64,000 nt of DNA from Mesoflavibacter zeaxanthinifaciens DSM 18436 (GCF_000422365.1 NZ_AULQ01000006.1:129001-193000); one strand, 5' to 3'; positions 37,581 to 45,750 are shown, counted from the first letter of the stretch. Numbers and translations: made by a program. Notes: generated by a model not told the origin, from the sequence alone.

Positions 37581-38243
37581 TTAAATAAGTGTCTTAACCT
37601 TTTGATAAGGTATTTGTTTAAAAGAAGAAATTACTAAATCTGCTTGACTATAATCTTGATTTTTTGAGTGTAAACTGTCATATCCAATACAATAACTACC
37701 TGCAGATTTTGCTGCTTTTATACCGTTTGTAGAGTCTTCTATAACAATACAGTGTTCTTGTTTAAAACCGGCTAATTGAGCTGCTTTTTCAAAAATTTCT
37801 GGATGTGGTTTTGATGCTTTTAAAGTAGCACCACTAATTTTTGCTTTAAAATACTGGTCCAATTCAAATCTTGTAAACACCTTGTTAATTGTACTATTTG
37901 AAGCTGAAGAAGCTAAAACTAAAGTTAAACCATTATTAAAATAATCAACAATAATATCAAGTACACCATCTAATAGCTGTAAACTTTCGTCTGTTTCAAA
38001 TAAACCATTAAAGTGACTACGCTTGCACAATTCTAAATCTTTAGGATTAGCTTTTAAATTAAAATGATTAACAAGTTTGGTACAAACATTTCTTGTAGAT
38101 TGACCAGTAAAACTTTCGTATAAATTTTTAGTTACATCAATTTTATAATCTTCAAACATTTTGTGATAGGCTTTATTGTGTAAAGGTTCTGTATCTACAA
38201 TTACACCATCCATATCAAATAACACAGCTTTTAACATAAACAA
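37581..38243 (-). CDS. HAD phosphatase, beta-phosphoglucomutase-like
   Basis: 220 residues; the start may be the first ATG or the one two codons later (MLKAV). HAD motif I FDMDGVIVDTE with the DxD pair, motif II LASSAS, Lys in motif III (KASKPHPEIF) and motif IV IEDSTNGIKAAKSAG are all present, with an alpha-helical cap (about 18-85). It could be a sugar-phosphate mutase or phosphatase. It is divergent from the Crp/Fnr gene and its 3' end abuts the hemN promoter; it carries no operator of its own that I could see. Confidence 0.9.
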   Translation of the reverse strand: MFMLKAVLFDMDGVIVDTEPLHNKAYHKMFEDYKIDVTKNLYESFTGQSTRNVCTKLVNHFNLKANPKDLELCKRSHFNGLFETDESLQLLDGVLDIIVDYFNNGLTLVLASSASNSTINKVFTRFELDQYFKAKISGATLKASKPHPEIFEKAAQLAGFKQEHCIVIEDSTNGIKAAKSAGSYCIGYDSLHSKNQDYSQADLVISSFKQIPYQKVKTLI

Positions 38244-38315
38244 GATTAAATTTTAGCAAACTTAAACTTAATATTACTTAAAATACATAACTTTACGTAG
38301 AAAAATTATTCTAAA

Positions 38316-38948
38316 ATGATAGAAGAGCTTAAGCAGCATTATGGCTATTTATTTGAAGATGAATTGCTTCAAGAAATAAACAATGTTGGTACTTATAGAG
38401 ATATTCCAGAAGGACTTAAATTGATAGAAATAGGAGACTACATAAAATCTATGCCACTATTAATTAGCGGAGCCATTAAGATTTTAAGAGAAGATAAAGA
38501 AGGAGATGAGCTTATTCTTTACTTTATAGAACAAGGTGATACTTGTGCAATGACATTGTCGTGTTGTTTAGGAGATTCTAAAAGTGAAATAAGAGCAATA
38601 GCCGAAACAGATGCAAGGTTAATAATGGTGCCAGTTCAAAAAATGGAAGAGTGGCTAGGTAAGTATAAATCATGGCGTAATTTTGTGTTACAAAGCTATC
38701 AAAACAGAATGACCGAGCTTTTAGAAGCTATAGATACTATTGCTTTTTTAAAAATGGACGAAAGACTATTTAAGTACCTTAAAGATAAAGCAATGGTAAA
38801 TCACAACGATGTGATACATGTTACACATCAAGAAATAGCTTCAGACTTGCATACATCAAGGGTTGTAATATCAAGACTACTTAAAGCTTTAGAAATAAAT
38901 GGTCGTATAGAGCTACACAGAAATAATATTAAAGTACTTGACTTATAA
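38316..38948 (+). CDS. Crp/Fnr regulator with C-x5-CC motif, candidate sulfide/persulfide sensor
   Basis: 210 residues. A cyclic-nucleotide-binding-like fold (about 20-125; IPEGLKLIEIGDYIKSMPLL) contains C77, C83 and C84 (GDTCAMTLSCCLG). A dimer helix and a winged HTH (about 150-205) end with HTSRVVISRLLKALE as recognition helix. There is no FNR-type N-terminal cysteine set. It is the first gene of the sulfur block and stands directly before a GTAAC-N4-GTTAC promoter; seven more such promoters follow in the window. The three cysteines could respond to sulfane sulfur, as in other persulfide sensors, but this is inference. Its own promoter (TAACTTTA, 38288-38295) has no such palindrome. Confidence 0.85.
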   Translation: MIEELKQHYGYLFEDELLQEINNVGTYRDIPEGLKLIEIGDYIKSMPLLISGAIKILREDKEGDELILYFIEQGDTCAMTLSCCLGDSKSEIRAIAETDARLIMVPVQKMEEWLGKYKSWRNFVLQSYQNRMTELLEAIDTIAFLKMDERLFKYLKDKAMVNHNDVIHVTHQEIASDLHTSRVVISRLLKALEINGRIELHRNNIKVLDL

Positions 38949-38952
38949 ACCT

Positions 38953-38996
38953 GTAACAAATGTTACAAAAAAACAAGCTAATCATTATTAGTTTTG
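38953..38996 (+). promoter_or_regulatory. GTAAC-type site and -7 element, TauE/SafE promoter
   Basis: Perfect palindrome GTAAC-AAAT-GTTAC (38953-38966), 22 nt, then TAGTTTTG (38989-38996). Confidence 0.75.
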
Positions 38997-39013
38997 AGTA
39001 CTAACTCTTAACT

Positions 39014-39808
39014 ATGGAAATACAATATATACTTGGATACATAGGCGCATTACTAATAGGTCTTGTTTTAGGCTTAATTGGTGGTGGCGGATCAATACTT
39101 ACAGTTCCTATACTAGTCTATCTTTTAGGGATTAATCCAATTACAGCTACAGCATATTCTTTATTTGTGGTTGGTAGTTCTGCTTTAGTTGGAGCTTTAA
39201 AAAACATTCAAAAAAAATTAGTAGACTTTAAAACAGCAATTGTTTTTGCAGTTCCTGCATTTACAGCAGTATTTTTAACACGTAAGTATTTAGTGCCAGC
39301 AATACCAGAACAATTTTATAAAATAAACAATTTTATAATCACAAAAGATATAGCAATAATGTTACTATTTGCAGTATTAATGCTTTTAGCTTCAATATCT
39401 ATGTTAAAAAGTAAAAAAGAAGTTATAGAAGAAGATGTAAGCCTTAATTTTGTAGTTTTCTTTTTTCAAGCGGCATTTATAGGTGTTTTAACAGGATTAG
39501 TTGGTGCTGGTGGCGGATTTTTAATCATTCCAACACTAATGTTTTTTGCTAGAATGTCTATAAAAAATGCTGTAGCAACTTCGTTATTAATCATAGCTAT
39601 TAACTCGTTAATAGGATTTATTGGAGATGTTCAAAATATAGAAATAGATTGGTTGTTTTTATTAAGTTTTACATCCATCTCTATTATTGGTATATTTATC
39701 GGCACATATCTTTCAAAATTTATTGAAGGCGCAAAACTTAAAAAAGGATTTGGATGGTTTGTACTTGTTATGGGGATATATATAATCTTTAAAGAGTTAA
39801 CTAAATGA
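39014..39808 (+). CDS. TauE/SafE family sulfite exporter
   Basis: 264 residues with about eight transmembrane helices. The two repeated motifs LGLIGGGGSILTVPIL and GLVGAGGGFLIIPTL define the family. Standing first in the sulfide-oxidation block and under the same type of operator, it most likely removes sulfite made by the persulfide dioxygenase encoded next. The substrate is inferred from context. Confidence 0.88.
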   Translation: MEIQYILGYIGALLIGLVLGLIGGGGSILTVPILVYLLGINPITATAYSLFVVGSSALVGALKNIQKKLVDFKTAIVFAVPAFTAVFLTRKYLVPAIPEQFYKINNFIITKDIAIMLLFAVLMLLASISMLKSKKEVIEEDVSLNFVVFFFQAAFIGVLTGLVGAGGGFLIIPTLMFFARMSIKNAVATSLLIIAINSLIGFIGDVQNIEIDWLFLLSFTSISIIGIFIGTYLSKFIEGAKLKKGFGWFVLVMGIYIIFKELTK

Positions 39809-39813
39809 TAATT

Positions 39814-39857
39814 GTAACTTTTGTTACATCTATATAATTACAAATCAATTAATTTTA
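39814..39857 (+). promoter_or_regulatory. GTAAC-type site and -7 element, CstB-like gene 1
   Basis: Perfect palindrome GTAAC-TTTT-GTTAC (39814-39827), 22 nt, then TAATTTTA (39850-39857). Confidence 0.75.
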
Positions 39858-39906
39858 TAACCCATTAATAATCAATTTTTAAAATTGAATTAGAACATAA
39901 AATAAC

Positions 39907-41322
39907 ATGAAAGTAGAACAAATTTATACTGGTTGTTTAGCTCACGCAGCGTATTACATAGAAAACAATGGAGAAGTAGCAATAATAGATCCGCTTCGCG
40001 AAGTTCAGCCATATATTAATAGAGCAAAATTAGACGATGCAAAAATCAAGTATGTTTTTGAAACGCATTTTCACGCAGATTTTGTTTCTGGTCACTTAGA
40101 TTTAAAAGAAAAAACAGGAGCTAGCATTGTATTTGGACCAACAGCAAAACCAAATTACGAAGCAATAGTAGCAGAAGACGGACAAATCTTTGAAGTTGGT
40201 AACTACAAGATAAAAGTTATTCATACACCAGGTCATACAATGGAAAGTACCACATATCTTTTAATAGATGAAAACGGTAAAGAACACGGTATTGTTACAG
40301 GCGATACATTATTTATTGGTGACGTAGGTCGTCCAGATTTGGCGCAAAAAGTGGTAGAAGATTTAACTCAAGAAAAATTAGCAGGATATCTATACGATTC
40401 TTTACGTAACAAAATTATGCCATTAAGTGACGATTTAATAGTGTATCCAAATCACGGTGCAGGATCGGCATGTGGTAAAAACATGAGTAAAGAAACTACA
40501 GATACTTTAGGAAATCAAAAAAAGGTTAACTATGCTTTAAGAGCAGATATGACCAAAGAAGAATTTATAGAAGAAGTTCTTGATGGTTTATCAGAGCCAC
40601 CAGGATATTTTCCTCAAAATGTAATGATGAATATTACAGGTTACGAAAGTTTTGATAACGTTATCACTAAATCTAATAAACCGTTATCACCAGAAACTTT
40701 TGAAGTTGCAGCAAATGAGACTGAAGCTATTATTTTAGATGTACGTCATCAATCAGAATTTGTAAAAGGTCACATACCACGTTCAATCTTTATTGGTATA
40801 GATGGTGGATTTGCTCCTTGGGTTGGTGCTTTAATTGTAGACGTAAGTCAGCCAATACTCTTAGTGGCTCCAGAAGGAAGAGAAGAAGAAGTGGTAACAC
40901 GTTTATCTCGCGTTGGTTTTGATAACGTAATAGGTTATTTAGATGGTAGTTTTCAATCTTGGAAAAATTCTGGTAAAGAGTATGATACTATAACTTCAAT
41001 TTCAGCAGAAGAATTCGCTAACCGTTTTGAAGATAATAAAGACGTTGTATTTGATGTACGAAAAAATGGAGAGTTTACTGCCGAACATGTTGACGGAGCA
41101 AAAAGTACACCATTGGATTATATAAATAATTATTTACAAGAATTTCCAGATAATAAAACATTTTATGTGCATTGTGCAGGAGGATATAGATCTGTAATTG
41201 CAGCTTCTATTTTAAAAAGTAGAGGCATCCACAACTTAATAGATGTTGGTGGTGGTTACGGTGCTATCAAAAAAACAGATATACCAGTAACAGACTATGT
41301 TTGTCCATCAACATTAAAGTAG
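39907..41322 (+). CDS. CstB-like persulfide dioxygenase-rhodanese fusion 1
   Basis: 471 residues in three parts. A metallo-beta-lactamase persulfide dioxygenase domain (about 1-240) has THFHADF (H54, H56, D58), TPGHTMES and GDTLFIGDVGRPDL; C189 in GAGSACGKN lies near the expected iron site. A first rhodanese fold (about 260-358) lacks the catalytic Cys (LLVAPEGRE). A second (about 365-465) has VHCAGGYRS with C423. This order matches Staphylococcus CstB, which oxidises persulfide and transfers sulfur to give thiosulfate and sulfite. It has its own GTAAC-type promoter and a strong terminator. Confidence 0.92.
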   Translation: MKVEQIYTGCLAHAAYYIENNGEVAIIDPLREVQPYINRAKLDDAKIKYVFETHFHADFVSGHLDLKEKTGASIVFGPTAKPNYEAIVAEDGQIFEVGNYKIKVIHTPGHTMESTTYLLIDENGKEHGIVTGDTLFIGDVGRPDLAQKVVEDLTQEKLAGYLYDSLRNKIMPLSDDLIVYPNHGAGSACGKNMSKETTDTLGNQKKVNYALRADMTKEEFIEEVLDGLSEPPGYFPQNVMMNITGYESFDNVITKSNKPLSPETFEVAANETEAIILDVRHQSEFVKGHIPRSIFIGIDGGFAPWVGALIVDVSQPILLVAPEGREEEVVTRLSRVGFDNVIGYLDGSFQSWKNSGKEYDTITSISAEEFANRFEDNKDVVFDVRKNGEFTAEHVDGAKSTPLDYINNYLQEFPDNKTFYVHCAGGYRSVIAASILKSRGIHNLIDVGGGYGAIKKTDIPVTDYVCPSTLK

Positions 41323-41348
41323 TTTTAAGTTTTTTAGTTAGTTAAAAG

Positions 41349-41382
41349 TGTGTGTTACAAATCTGTAACACACATTTTTTTT
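41349..41382 (+). terminator. Terminator after CstB-like gene 1
   Basis: 11-bp stem TGTGTGTTACA / TGTAACACACA with a 4-nt loop and eight T. It ends immediately before the operator at 41383. Confidence 0.9.
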
Positions 41383-41426
41383 GTAACAAAGGTTACCAAT
41401 AATAGTAACAAATTGACGTAATTTTA
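41383..41426 (+). promoter_or_regulatory. GTAAC-type site and -7 element, rhodanese-cytochrome-thioredoxin operon
   Basis: Palindrome GTAAC-AAAG-GTTAC (41383-41396), 22 nt, then TAATTTTA (41419-41426). Confidence 0.75.
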
Positions 41427-41441
41427 TAGAAATTTTTATAG

Positions 41442-41801
41442 ATGAAATACATACTCATTATGTCAATATTCTCATTTTTATTCGGAAACAACTCAGTACA
41501 AGATAAACCAATAAAAGTATTATCTCCAGAAGAATTTAAAGCGCAAATCCAAGATAAAGACGTGCAATTAATAGATGTGCGTACGCCAGCCGAATTTGAA
41601 GCAGGACACATTGAAGGCGCTAAAAATATAGACTTTTTTTCGGGGAAATTTAATGTAGAATTTGACAAATTAGACAAAGAAAAACCAGTTTACATTTATT
41701 GTAAAAGTGGAAATAGAAGCAGACAAACCGCTAACAAATTAGCAGAAAGAGGTTTTAAAGAAATCTACGATTTGCAAGGCGGAATTTTAAATTATAAATA
41801 A
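41442..41801 (+). CDS. Periplasmic single-domain rhodanese
   Basis: 119 residues. A short hydrophobic N-terminus (about 1-18; YILIMSIFSFLF) suggests export. The rhodanese fold has LIDVRTPAEFEAGHIEGA and active site YCKSGNRSRQ with C87. It probably handles sulfane sulfur or thiosulfate in the periplasm. First gene of a tight six-gene operon ending with a methyltransferase. Confidence 0.92.
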   Translation: MKYILIMSIFSFLFGNNSVQDKPIKVLSPEEFKAQIQDKDVQLIDVRTPAEFEAGHIEGAKNIDFFSGKFNVEFDKLDKEKPVYIYCKSGNRSRQTANKLAERGFKEIYDLQGGILNYK

Positions 41802-41809
41802 AAACAAAT

Positions 41810-42079
41810 ATGAAAACATCAATAATAGTTCAAAACCTAAAATGTGGTGGTTGTGCAAATACCATTTCAACTAAATTATCAGAAATTGAAACAATTTCAA
41901 ATATTCAAGTAGATGTAGAAGAAAGTAAAGTCACTTTTGATTGTCCAAATCCTGAAGACGCAATTGAGGTAAAACATAAGCTAAGAAGTTTAGGTTATCC
42001 ATCAATAGAAGACGAAAATGGATTAGTATCTAAAGCTAAATCTTTCGTCAGTTGCGCAACTGGTAAATTATCAAAATAA
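41810..42079 (+). CDS. HMA-domain protein
   Basis: 89 residues; a CopZ-like heavy-metal-associated domain with KCGGCANTIS (C12, C15) and an extra Cys in SCATGKLSK near the C-terminus. No signal peptide. A copper chaperone in a sulfide-oxidation operon is unexpected; it may carry Cu(I) or handle a persulfide on its CxxC, both only inference. It lies 8 bp after the rhodanese and 2 bp before the cytochrome. Confidence 0.87.
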   Translation: MKTSIIVQNLKCGGCANTISTKLSEIETISNIQVDVEESKVTFDCPNPEDAIEVKHKLRSLGYPSIEDENGLVSKAKSFVSCATGKLSK

Positions 42080-42081
42080 TC

Positions 42082-43098
42082 ATGAAACAGTTACTTATAA
42101 TTTCAGCTTTAGCAATCACTTTTTTTAGCTGTAAAGATTCAGAAAAGAAAGAATTTTCTGCATTAGATGTACAATTACAAGCTAACAATCATCCAGGTAA
42201 AAAAGCAATGGAAAAGTATTGCTACGTTTGCCATAGTCCAACAGCTAGTCATGACGATAGGATTGCGCCACCAATGGTTGCAATAAAAAAACATTACATA
42301 GATGAAGATACATCAAAAGAAGATTTTGTAGCTGCAATGCAAGCTTGGATTAAAAACCCAAATAAAGAAGATGCAAAAATGTTTGGAGCTGTAAAACGCT
42401 TTGGTGTCATGCCGAAACAATCTTTCCCAGAAGAAGATATTAAGCAAATTGCAGAATATATGTTTGATTTTGATATTGAGCAACCAGAATGGTTTGAAGA
42501 TCATTTTAAGGAAGAACAAGGTAAACATAAAGGTCAAGGCATGGGTAACGGAAAAGGTAAAGGAATGGGACAAGGCATGCACAAACAACAAGCAGAAGTT
42601 AACTATCAAGATTTGCCTTACGACGAACGTGGTTTAAAATATGCATTAACTACAAAAGCAGTTTTAGGAAAAAACTTGATGGGAACCATTCAAAAAAAAG
42701 GAACTTTAGAAGCGTTAGCATTTTGTAATGAGCAAGCTTATCCGTTAACAGATAGTATGAGTGTTGTACACAATGCTAATATTAAAAGAGTTTCAGATAA
42801 ACCAAGAAATCCTAATAATAAAGCAAACGCAATAGAGCTTGATTATATCAATACCTTTAAAAAACAGTTGGCAAATCAAGAAGAGATTAGTCCAATTGTA
42901 AAAGAAGATACAGATCAAGTACACGTGTATTATCCAATCGTTACAAATAGTATGTGTTTACAGTGTCATGGTAAACCTAACGAAAATATTAAGCCTGAAA
43001 TAATAAAAAAGTTAACTTTGTTATATCCAGAAGACCAAGCTACAGGTTATACAACAGACCAAGTTAGAGGTATTTGGAGTATTAGTTTTGATAATTAA
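42082..43098 (+). CDS. Diheme c-type lipoprotein: cytochrome c plus DUF3365-like domain
   Basis: 338 residues. The lipoprotein signal ends in TFFSC (C17). A cytochrome c domain (about 30-145) has C47-Y-V-C50-H51, then a Gly/Lys/Met-rich linker (about 153-172; GKGKGMGQGMHKQQ) and a DUF3365-like domain (about 185-335) with C292-L-Q-C295-H296 and DQVRGIWSISF. DUF3365 is found in heme-containing sensory or electron-transfer proteins. The neighbours suggest it takes electrons from periplasmic sulfur chemistry, perhaps to the cbb3 oxidase. The fusion and its linker are unusual. Confidence 0.86.
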   Translation: MKQLLIISALAITFFSCKDSEKKEFSALDVQLQANNHPGKKAMEKYCYVCHSPTASHDDRIAPPMVAIKKHYIDEDTSKEDFVAAMQAWIKNPNKEDAKMFGAVKRFGVMPKQSFPEEDIKQIAEYMFDFDIEQPEWFEDHFKEEQGKHKGQGMGNGKGKGMGQGMHKQQAEVNYQDLPYDERGLKYALTTKAVLGKNLMGTIQKKGTLEALAFCNEQAYPLTDSMSVVHNANIKRVSDKPRNPNNKANAIELDYINTFKKQLANQEEISPIVKEDTDQVHVYYPIVTNSMCLQCHGKPNENIKPEIIKKLTLLYPEDQATGYTTDQVRGIWSISFDN

Positions 43099-43109
43099 AA
43101 CATTTAGGT

Positions 43110-43406
43110 ATGAGTAAGTTTTCAGATATTATAAATCAAGACAAACCTGTTTTGATAGATTTTTTTGCAGAATGGTGCGGACCATGTAAAATGATGAGTC
43201 CTATTTTAAAAGAAGTAAAAGACAATTTAAAAGACCGTATTTCTATTATAAAAATTGATGTAGATAAAAATCAAGCATTAGCCGCAAAATATCAGGTTAG
43301 AGGCGTACCTACACTTATGATTTTTAAAAACGGAAAACAAGTTTGGCGCCAATCTGGAGTGCTTCAAAAAGACGAAATTATTAACATTATCACTAATTTA
43401 GATTGA
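43110..43406 (+). CDS. trxA: Thioredoxin
   Basis: 98 residues, a complete thioredoxin fold with active site WCGPCK (C23, C26) and the cis-Pro segment VRGVPTLMIF. No signal peptide, so cytoplasmic. In this operon it can reduce persulfides or thiosulfate-derived sulfur carried by the rhodanese and CstB-like proteins. Its stop overlaps the methyltransferase start (TGATG). Confidence 0.94.
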   Translation: MSKFSDIINQDKPVLIDFFAEWCGPCKMMSPILKEVKDNLKDRISIIKIDVDKNQALAAKYQVRGVPTLMIFKNGKQVWRQSGVLQKDEIINIITNLD

Positions 43407-44008
43407 TGGATTTATCTGAAAAATATTGGGATACGCGTTATAAAATTGATGATATAGGTTGGGACTTAGGACAAGTTTCACCACCATTAAAAGCTTATTT
43501 TGATCAGTTAGAAGACAAAAACTTAAAGATTTTAATACCTGGCGGCGGTAATAGTTATGAAGCTGAATATTTACACAATCAAGGTTTTACAAATGTTTAT
43601 GTTGTAGATGTATCTAAAACTGCTTTAGAAAATTTTTCAAAAAGAGTGCCTAACTTCCCAAAAAACCACTTAATACAAAAAAACTTTTTCGATATAGATA
43701 CAACTTTTGATCTTATTGTAGAACAAACTTTTTTCTGTGCAATAAATCCTAATTTAAGAGCAGCCTATGCAGCAAAAGCTTATGACTTGCTAAACCCAAA
43801 AGGTAAAGTTGTAGGATTATTATTTGATGCACCATTAAATACGGATAAACCACCATTTGGAGGTTGTAAAGAAGAGTACATTAATTACTTCAAACCGTAT
43901 TTTAAAATTACCATTATGGAAAATGCTCACAACTCAATACAACCAAGAGCTGGTAGAGAATTATTTTTTAGAATAGATAAAATAGAAAAAGAAACTATAT
44001 TTTTTTAG
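43406..44008 (+). CDS. TPMT-family SAM-dependent thiol methyltransferase-like protein
   Basis: 200 residues from the ATG at 43406, overlapping the thioredoxin stop by 1 bp. The N-terminus YWDTRYKIDDIGWDLGQ and the SAM motif LIPGGGNSYEAEYLH, then VVDVSKTALENF and EQTFFCAINP, mark the thiopurine methyltransferase/halide-thiol methyltransferase superfamily. Related enzymes methylate sulfide, methanethiol or halides. Position at the end of a sulfide-regulated operon favours a sulfur acceptor, which is inferred. The gene ends about 57 bp before the sqr operator. Confidence 0.85.
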   Translation: MDLSEKYWDTRYKIDDIGWDLGQVSPPLKAYFDQLEDKNLKILIPGGGNSYEAEYLHNQGFTNVYVVDVSKTALENFSKRVPNFPKNHLIQKNFFDIDTTFDLIVEQTFFCAINPNLRAAYAAKAYDLLNPKGKVVGLLFDAPLNTDKPPFGGCKEEYINYFKPYFKITIMENAHNSIQPRAGRELFFRIDKIEKETIFF

Positions 44009-44064
44009 TTTTTGATAAAAAACTGCGCTTAATATTATTAAAAAGCTATTGTTTTGTTTGTTGT

Positions 44065-44108
44065 GTAACAAAAGTTACAATTTTTGTCTTAAAACACTAT
44101 TATTTTTA
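44065..44108 (+). promoter_or_regulatory. GTAAC-type site and -7 element, sqr promoter
   Basis: Perfect palindrome GTAAC-AAAA-GTTAC (44065-44078), 22 nt, then TATTTTTA (44101-44108). Confidence 0.75.
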
Positions 44109-44149
44109 TCAAGATTGAAAACTAACAAACTCACTAAATAAAAATAATA

Positions 44150-45412
44150 ATGAAATCTCACTATCAAATTCTAGTAATTGGTGGCGGAACAGGAGGAATC
44201 ATGACTGCAGCCAATTTACTATCCAAAAATAAATCGTTAGATATAGGTATAATCGAGCCAGCAGATTGGCATTATTATCAACCAGCTTGGACATTAGTTG
44301 GAGCAGGTACATATGATTTCGATAAAACAAAACGTCCTATGTCATCTGTTATGCCAAATGGTGCAGAATGGATAAAAGATTACGCTACAATTTTTAAACC
44401 AGAAGAAAATACTGTTGAAACTAAAGAAAATGGAGCAATAACATATGATTTTTTAATTGTATCTCCTGGTTTAGTTATGGATACGTCTTTAATAGAAGGT
44501 CTAACAGAATCTTTGGGTAAAGGTGTAGTTTGTAGCAATTATACAGACCCAAAACATACTTGGGATGTAATTAAGAATTTTAAAGGAGGTAATGCGGTGT
44601 TCACACAGCCAACAACACCAATTAAATGCGGTGGAGCACCTCAAAAAATAGCTTATTTAGCAGCAGATTATTTCAAGAAAAACGGATTGAAAAATAAAAC
44701 TAATGTTGTGTTTGCAACACCTGGCTCTGTAATTTTTGGTGTGAAAGAAATTAGAGAAAGCCTAATGCAAGTAATTAGTAGATATGGTATTCATTTTAAA
44801 CCATTTTACGCGCCAATTAAAATTGATGGCGAAAACCAAATTGTAACTTTTAAAGGTGTTGGAACTGGCGAAAATAAATGTGTGATAAATGAAGATAACG
44901 AATTAAGAGAAATCATGTCTGGCGAGTCAATTATAGAAATGCCTTTTGATATGCTTCACCTTGCGCCACCACAAACAGCACCAAAATTTGTTAAAGAATC
45001 TCCGTTAGTTAATGAAGCTGGTTGGTTAGATGTAGATAAACACACTTTGCAACATAATAAATACGCTAATATTTTTGGTTTAGGTGATGTTGCTGCGTTA
45101 CCTACAGCAAAAACAGGAGCAGCTATACGTAAACAAGTGCCAGTAGTTACAGATAATATTTTGCAATTAATAACACATAGTAAAAAAGGAAATAAATCAT
45201 ACAACGGTTATTCATCTTGTCCATTAGTAACTGGGTATGGCAAAATGATTTTAGCCGAATTTGATTACGATAATAACTTTATTCCAGATCCAAAACTTAA
45301 ACAAATGCTTGTTTTTAATAGCGAAAAAGAGCATTGGCGACTTTGGATGTTAAAAAAATATGGATTACCATATTTATATTGGAACAAAATGATGAAGGGA
45401 AAAGAAGTGTAA
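44150..45412 (+). CDS. sqr: Sulfide:quinone oxidoreductase
   Basis: 420 residues. FAD Rossmann start VIGGGTGGIMTAANL, then the catalytic cysteines C128 (VVCSNYTDP), C160 (PIKCGGAPQ) and C357 (SSCPLV), at positions that match those of characterised bacterial SQRs, and FGLGDVAALPTAKTGAA for the second FAD contact. An amphipathic C-terminus (WRLWMLKKYGLPYLYW) suits membrane attachment. The enzyme oxidises sulfide to persulfide and reduces quinone, feeding cytochrome bd and the respiratory chain. It has its own GTAAC-type promoter and terminator. Confidence 0.95.
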   Translation: MKSHYQILVIGGGTGGIMTAANLLSKNKSLDIGIIEPADWHYYQPAWTLVGAGTYDFDKTKRPMSSVMPNGAEWIKDYATIFKPEENTVETKENGAITYDFLIVSPGLVMDTSLIEGLTESLGKGVVCSNYTDPKHTWDVIKNFKGGNAVFTQPTTPIKCGGAPQKIAYLAADYFKKNGLKNKTNVVFATPGSVIFGVKEIRESLMQVISRYGIHFKPFYAPIKIDGENQIVTFKGVGTGENKCVINEDNELREIMSGESIIEMPFDMLHLAPPQTAPKFVKESPLVNEAGWLDVDKHTLQHNKYANIFGLGDVAALPTAKTGAAIRKQVPVVTDNILQLITHSKKGNKSYNGYSSCPLVTGYGKMILAEFDYDNNFIPDPKLKQMLVFNSEKEHWRLWMLKKYGLPYLYWNKMMKGKEV

Positions 45413-45437
45413 ATATCATCATCTTAATTAATAGCGT

Positions 45438-45467
45438 AAAGCATCTGATAATTTCAGATGCTTTTTT
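45438..45467 (+). terminator. Terminator after sqr
   Basis: 11-bp stem AAAGCATCTGA / TCAGATGCTTT with a 5-nt loop, then T residues; 25 bp after the sqr stop. Confidence 0.9.
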
Positions 45468-45474
45468 AGTTTTA

Positions 45475-45518
45475 ATGACAAATGTCATATTTCATTATGT
45501 AAATCAGTTATACCTTTA
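45475..45518 (+). promoter_or_regulatory. FNR-type site and -7 element, small membrane protein
   Basis: Perfect palindrome ATGAC-AAAT-GTCAT (45475-45488), 22 nt, then TACCTTTA (45511-45518), just after the sqr terminator. It is the only FNR-class site inside the sulfur block. Confidence 0.72.
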
Positions 45519-45551
45519 CATTGTAATAATTAAAGACTAAACTAATCAATT

Positions 45552-45695
45552 ATGGTATCTCAAAATATATCTCTTTATAGCTGGAGTAACGGTGTAATAA
45601 TGATTGTTATTTTTGGTATTGTTTGTTTAACCCTTATAGGTTTTGCTATAAAGTTTATGAGTGGAGAAAGTAAAAAGGATGATACTAAAGAGTAG
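45552..45695 (+). CDS. 47-residue single-helix membrane protein
   Basis: ATG at 45552, stop TAG at 45693-45695. Residues about 13-36 (NGVIMIVIFGIVCLTLIG) form one membrane helix with a Cys; the tail is charged (SGESKKDDTKE). It is too short for routine gene calling but has a perfect FNR-type operator with a correctly spaced -7 element and its own terminator at 45717-45750, which argues strongly for a real gene. Its size and topology recall CcoQ/CydX-type oxidase helper subunits. I do not recognise a family. Confidence 0.75.
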   Translation: MVSQNISLYSWSNGVIMIVIFGIVCLTLIGFAIKFMSGESKKDDTKE

Positions 45696-45716
45696 CTTTT
45701 TTATTTAAATTTGGTT

Positions 45717-45750
45717 AAAGAGTGCAAGTAATTGCACTCTTTTTTTTTTA
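45717..45750 (+). terminator. Terminator after the 47-residue gene
   Basis: 11-bp perfect stem AAAGAGTGCAA / TTGCACTCTTT with GTAA loop and a long T tract. Confidence 0.92.

Noticed and set aside
38252-38295. Autoregulatory site before the Crp/Fnr gene at 38316
   Set aside because: TAACTTTA is present, yet the 14 bases at the expected distance show no dyad.
41352-41370. GTTAC...GTAAC dyad close to the operator at 41383
   Set aside because: The halves are in the reverse order and belong to the terminator stem of the preceding gene.
41393-41677. Minus-strand open frame over the rhodanese gene
   Set aside because: Antisense shadow of a clear coding gene, without a promoter or domain.
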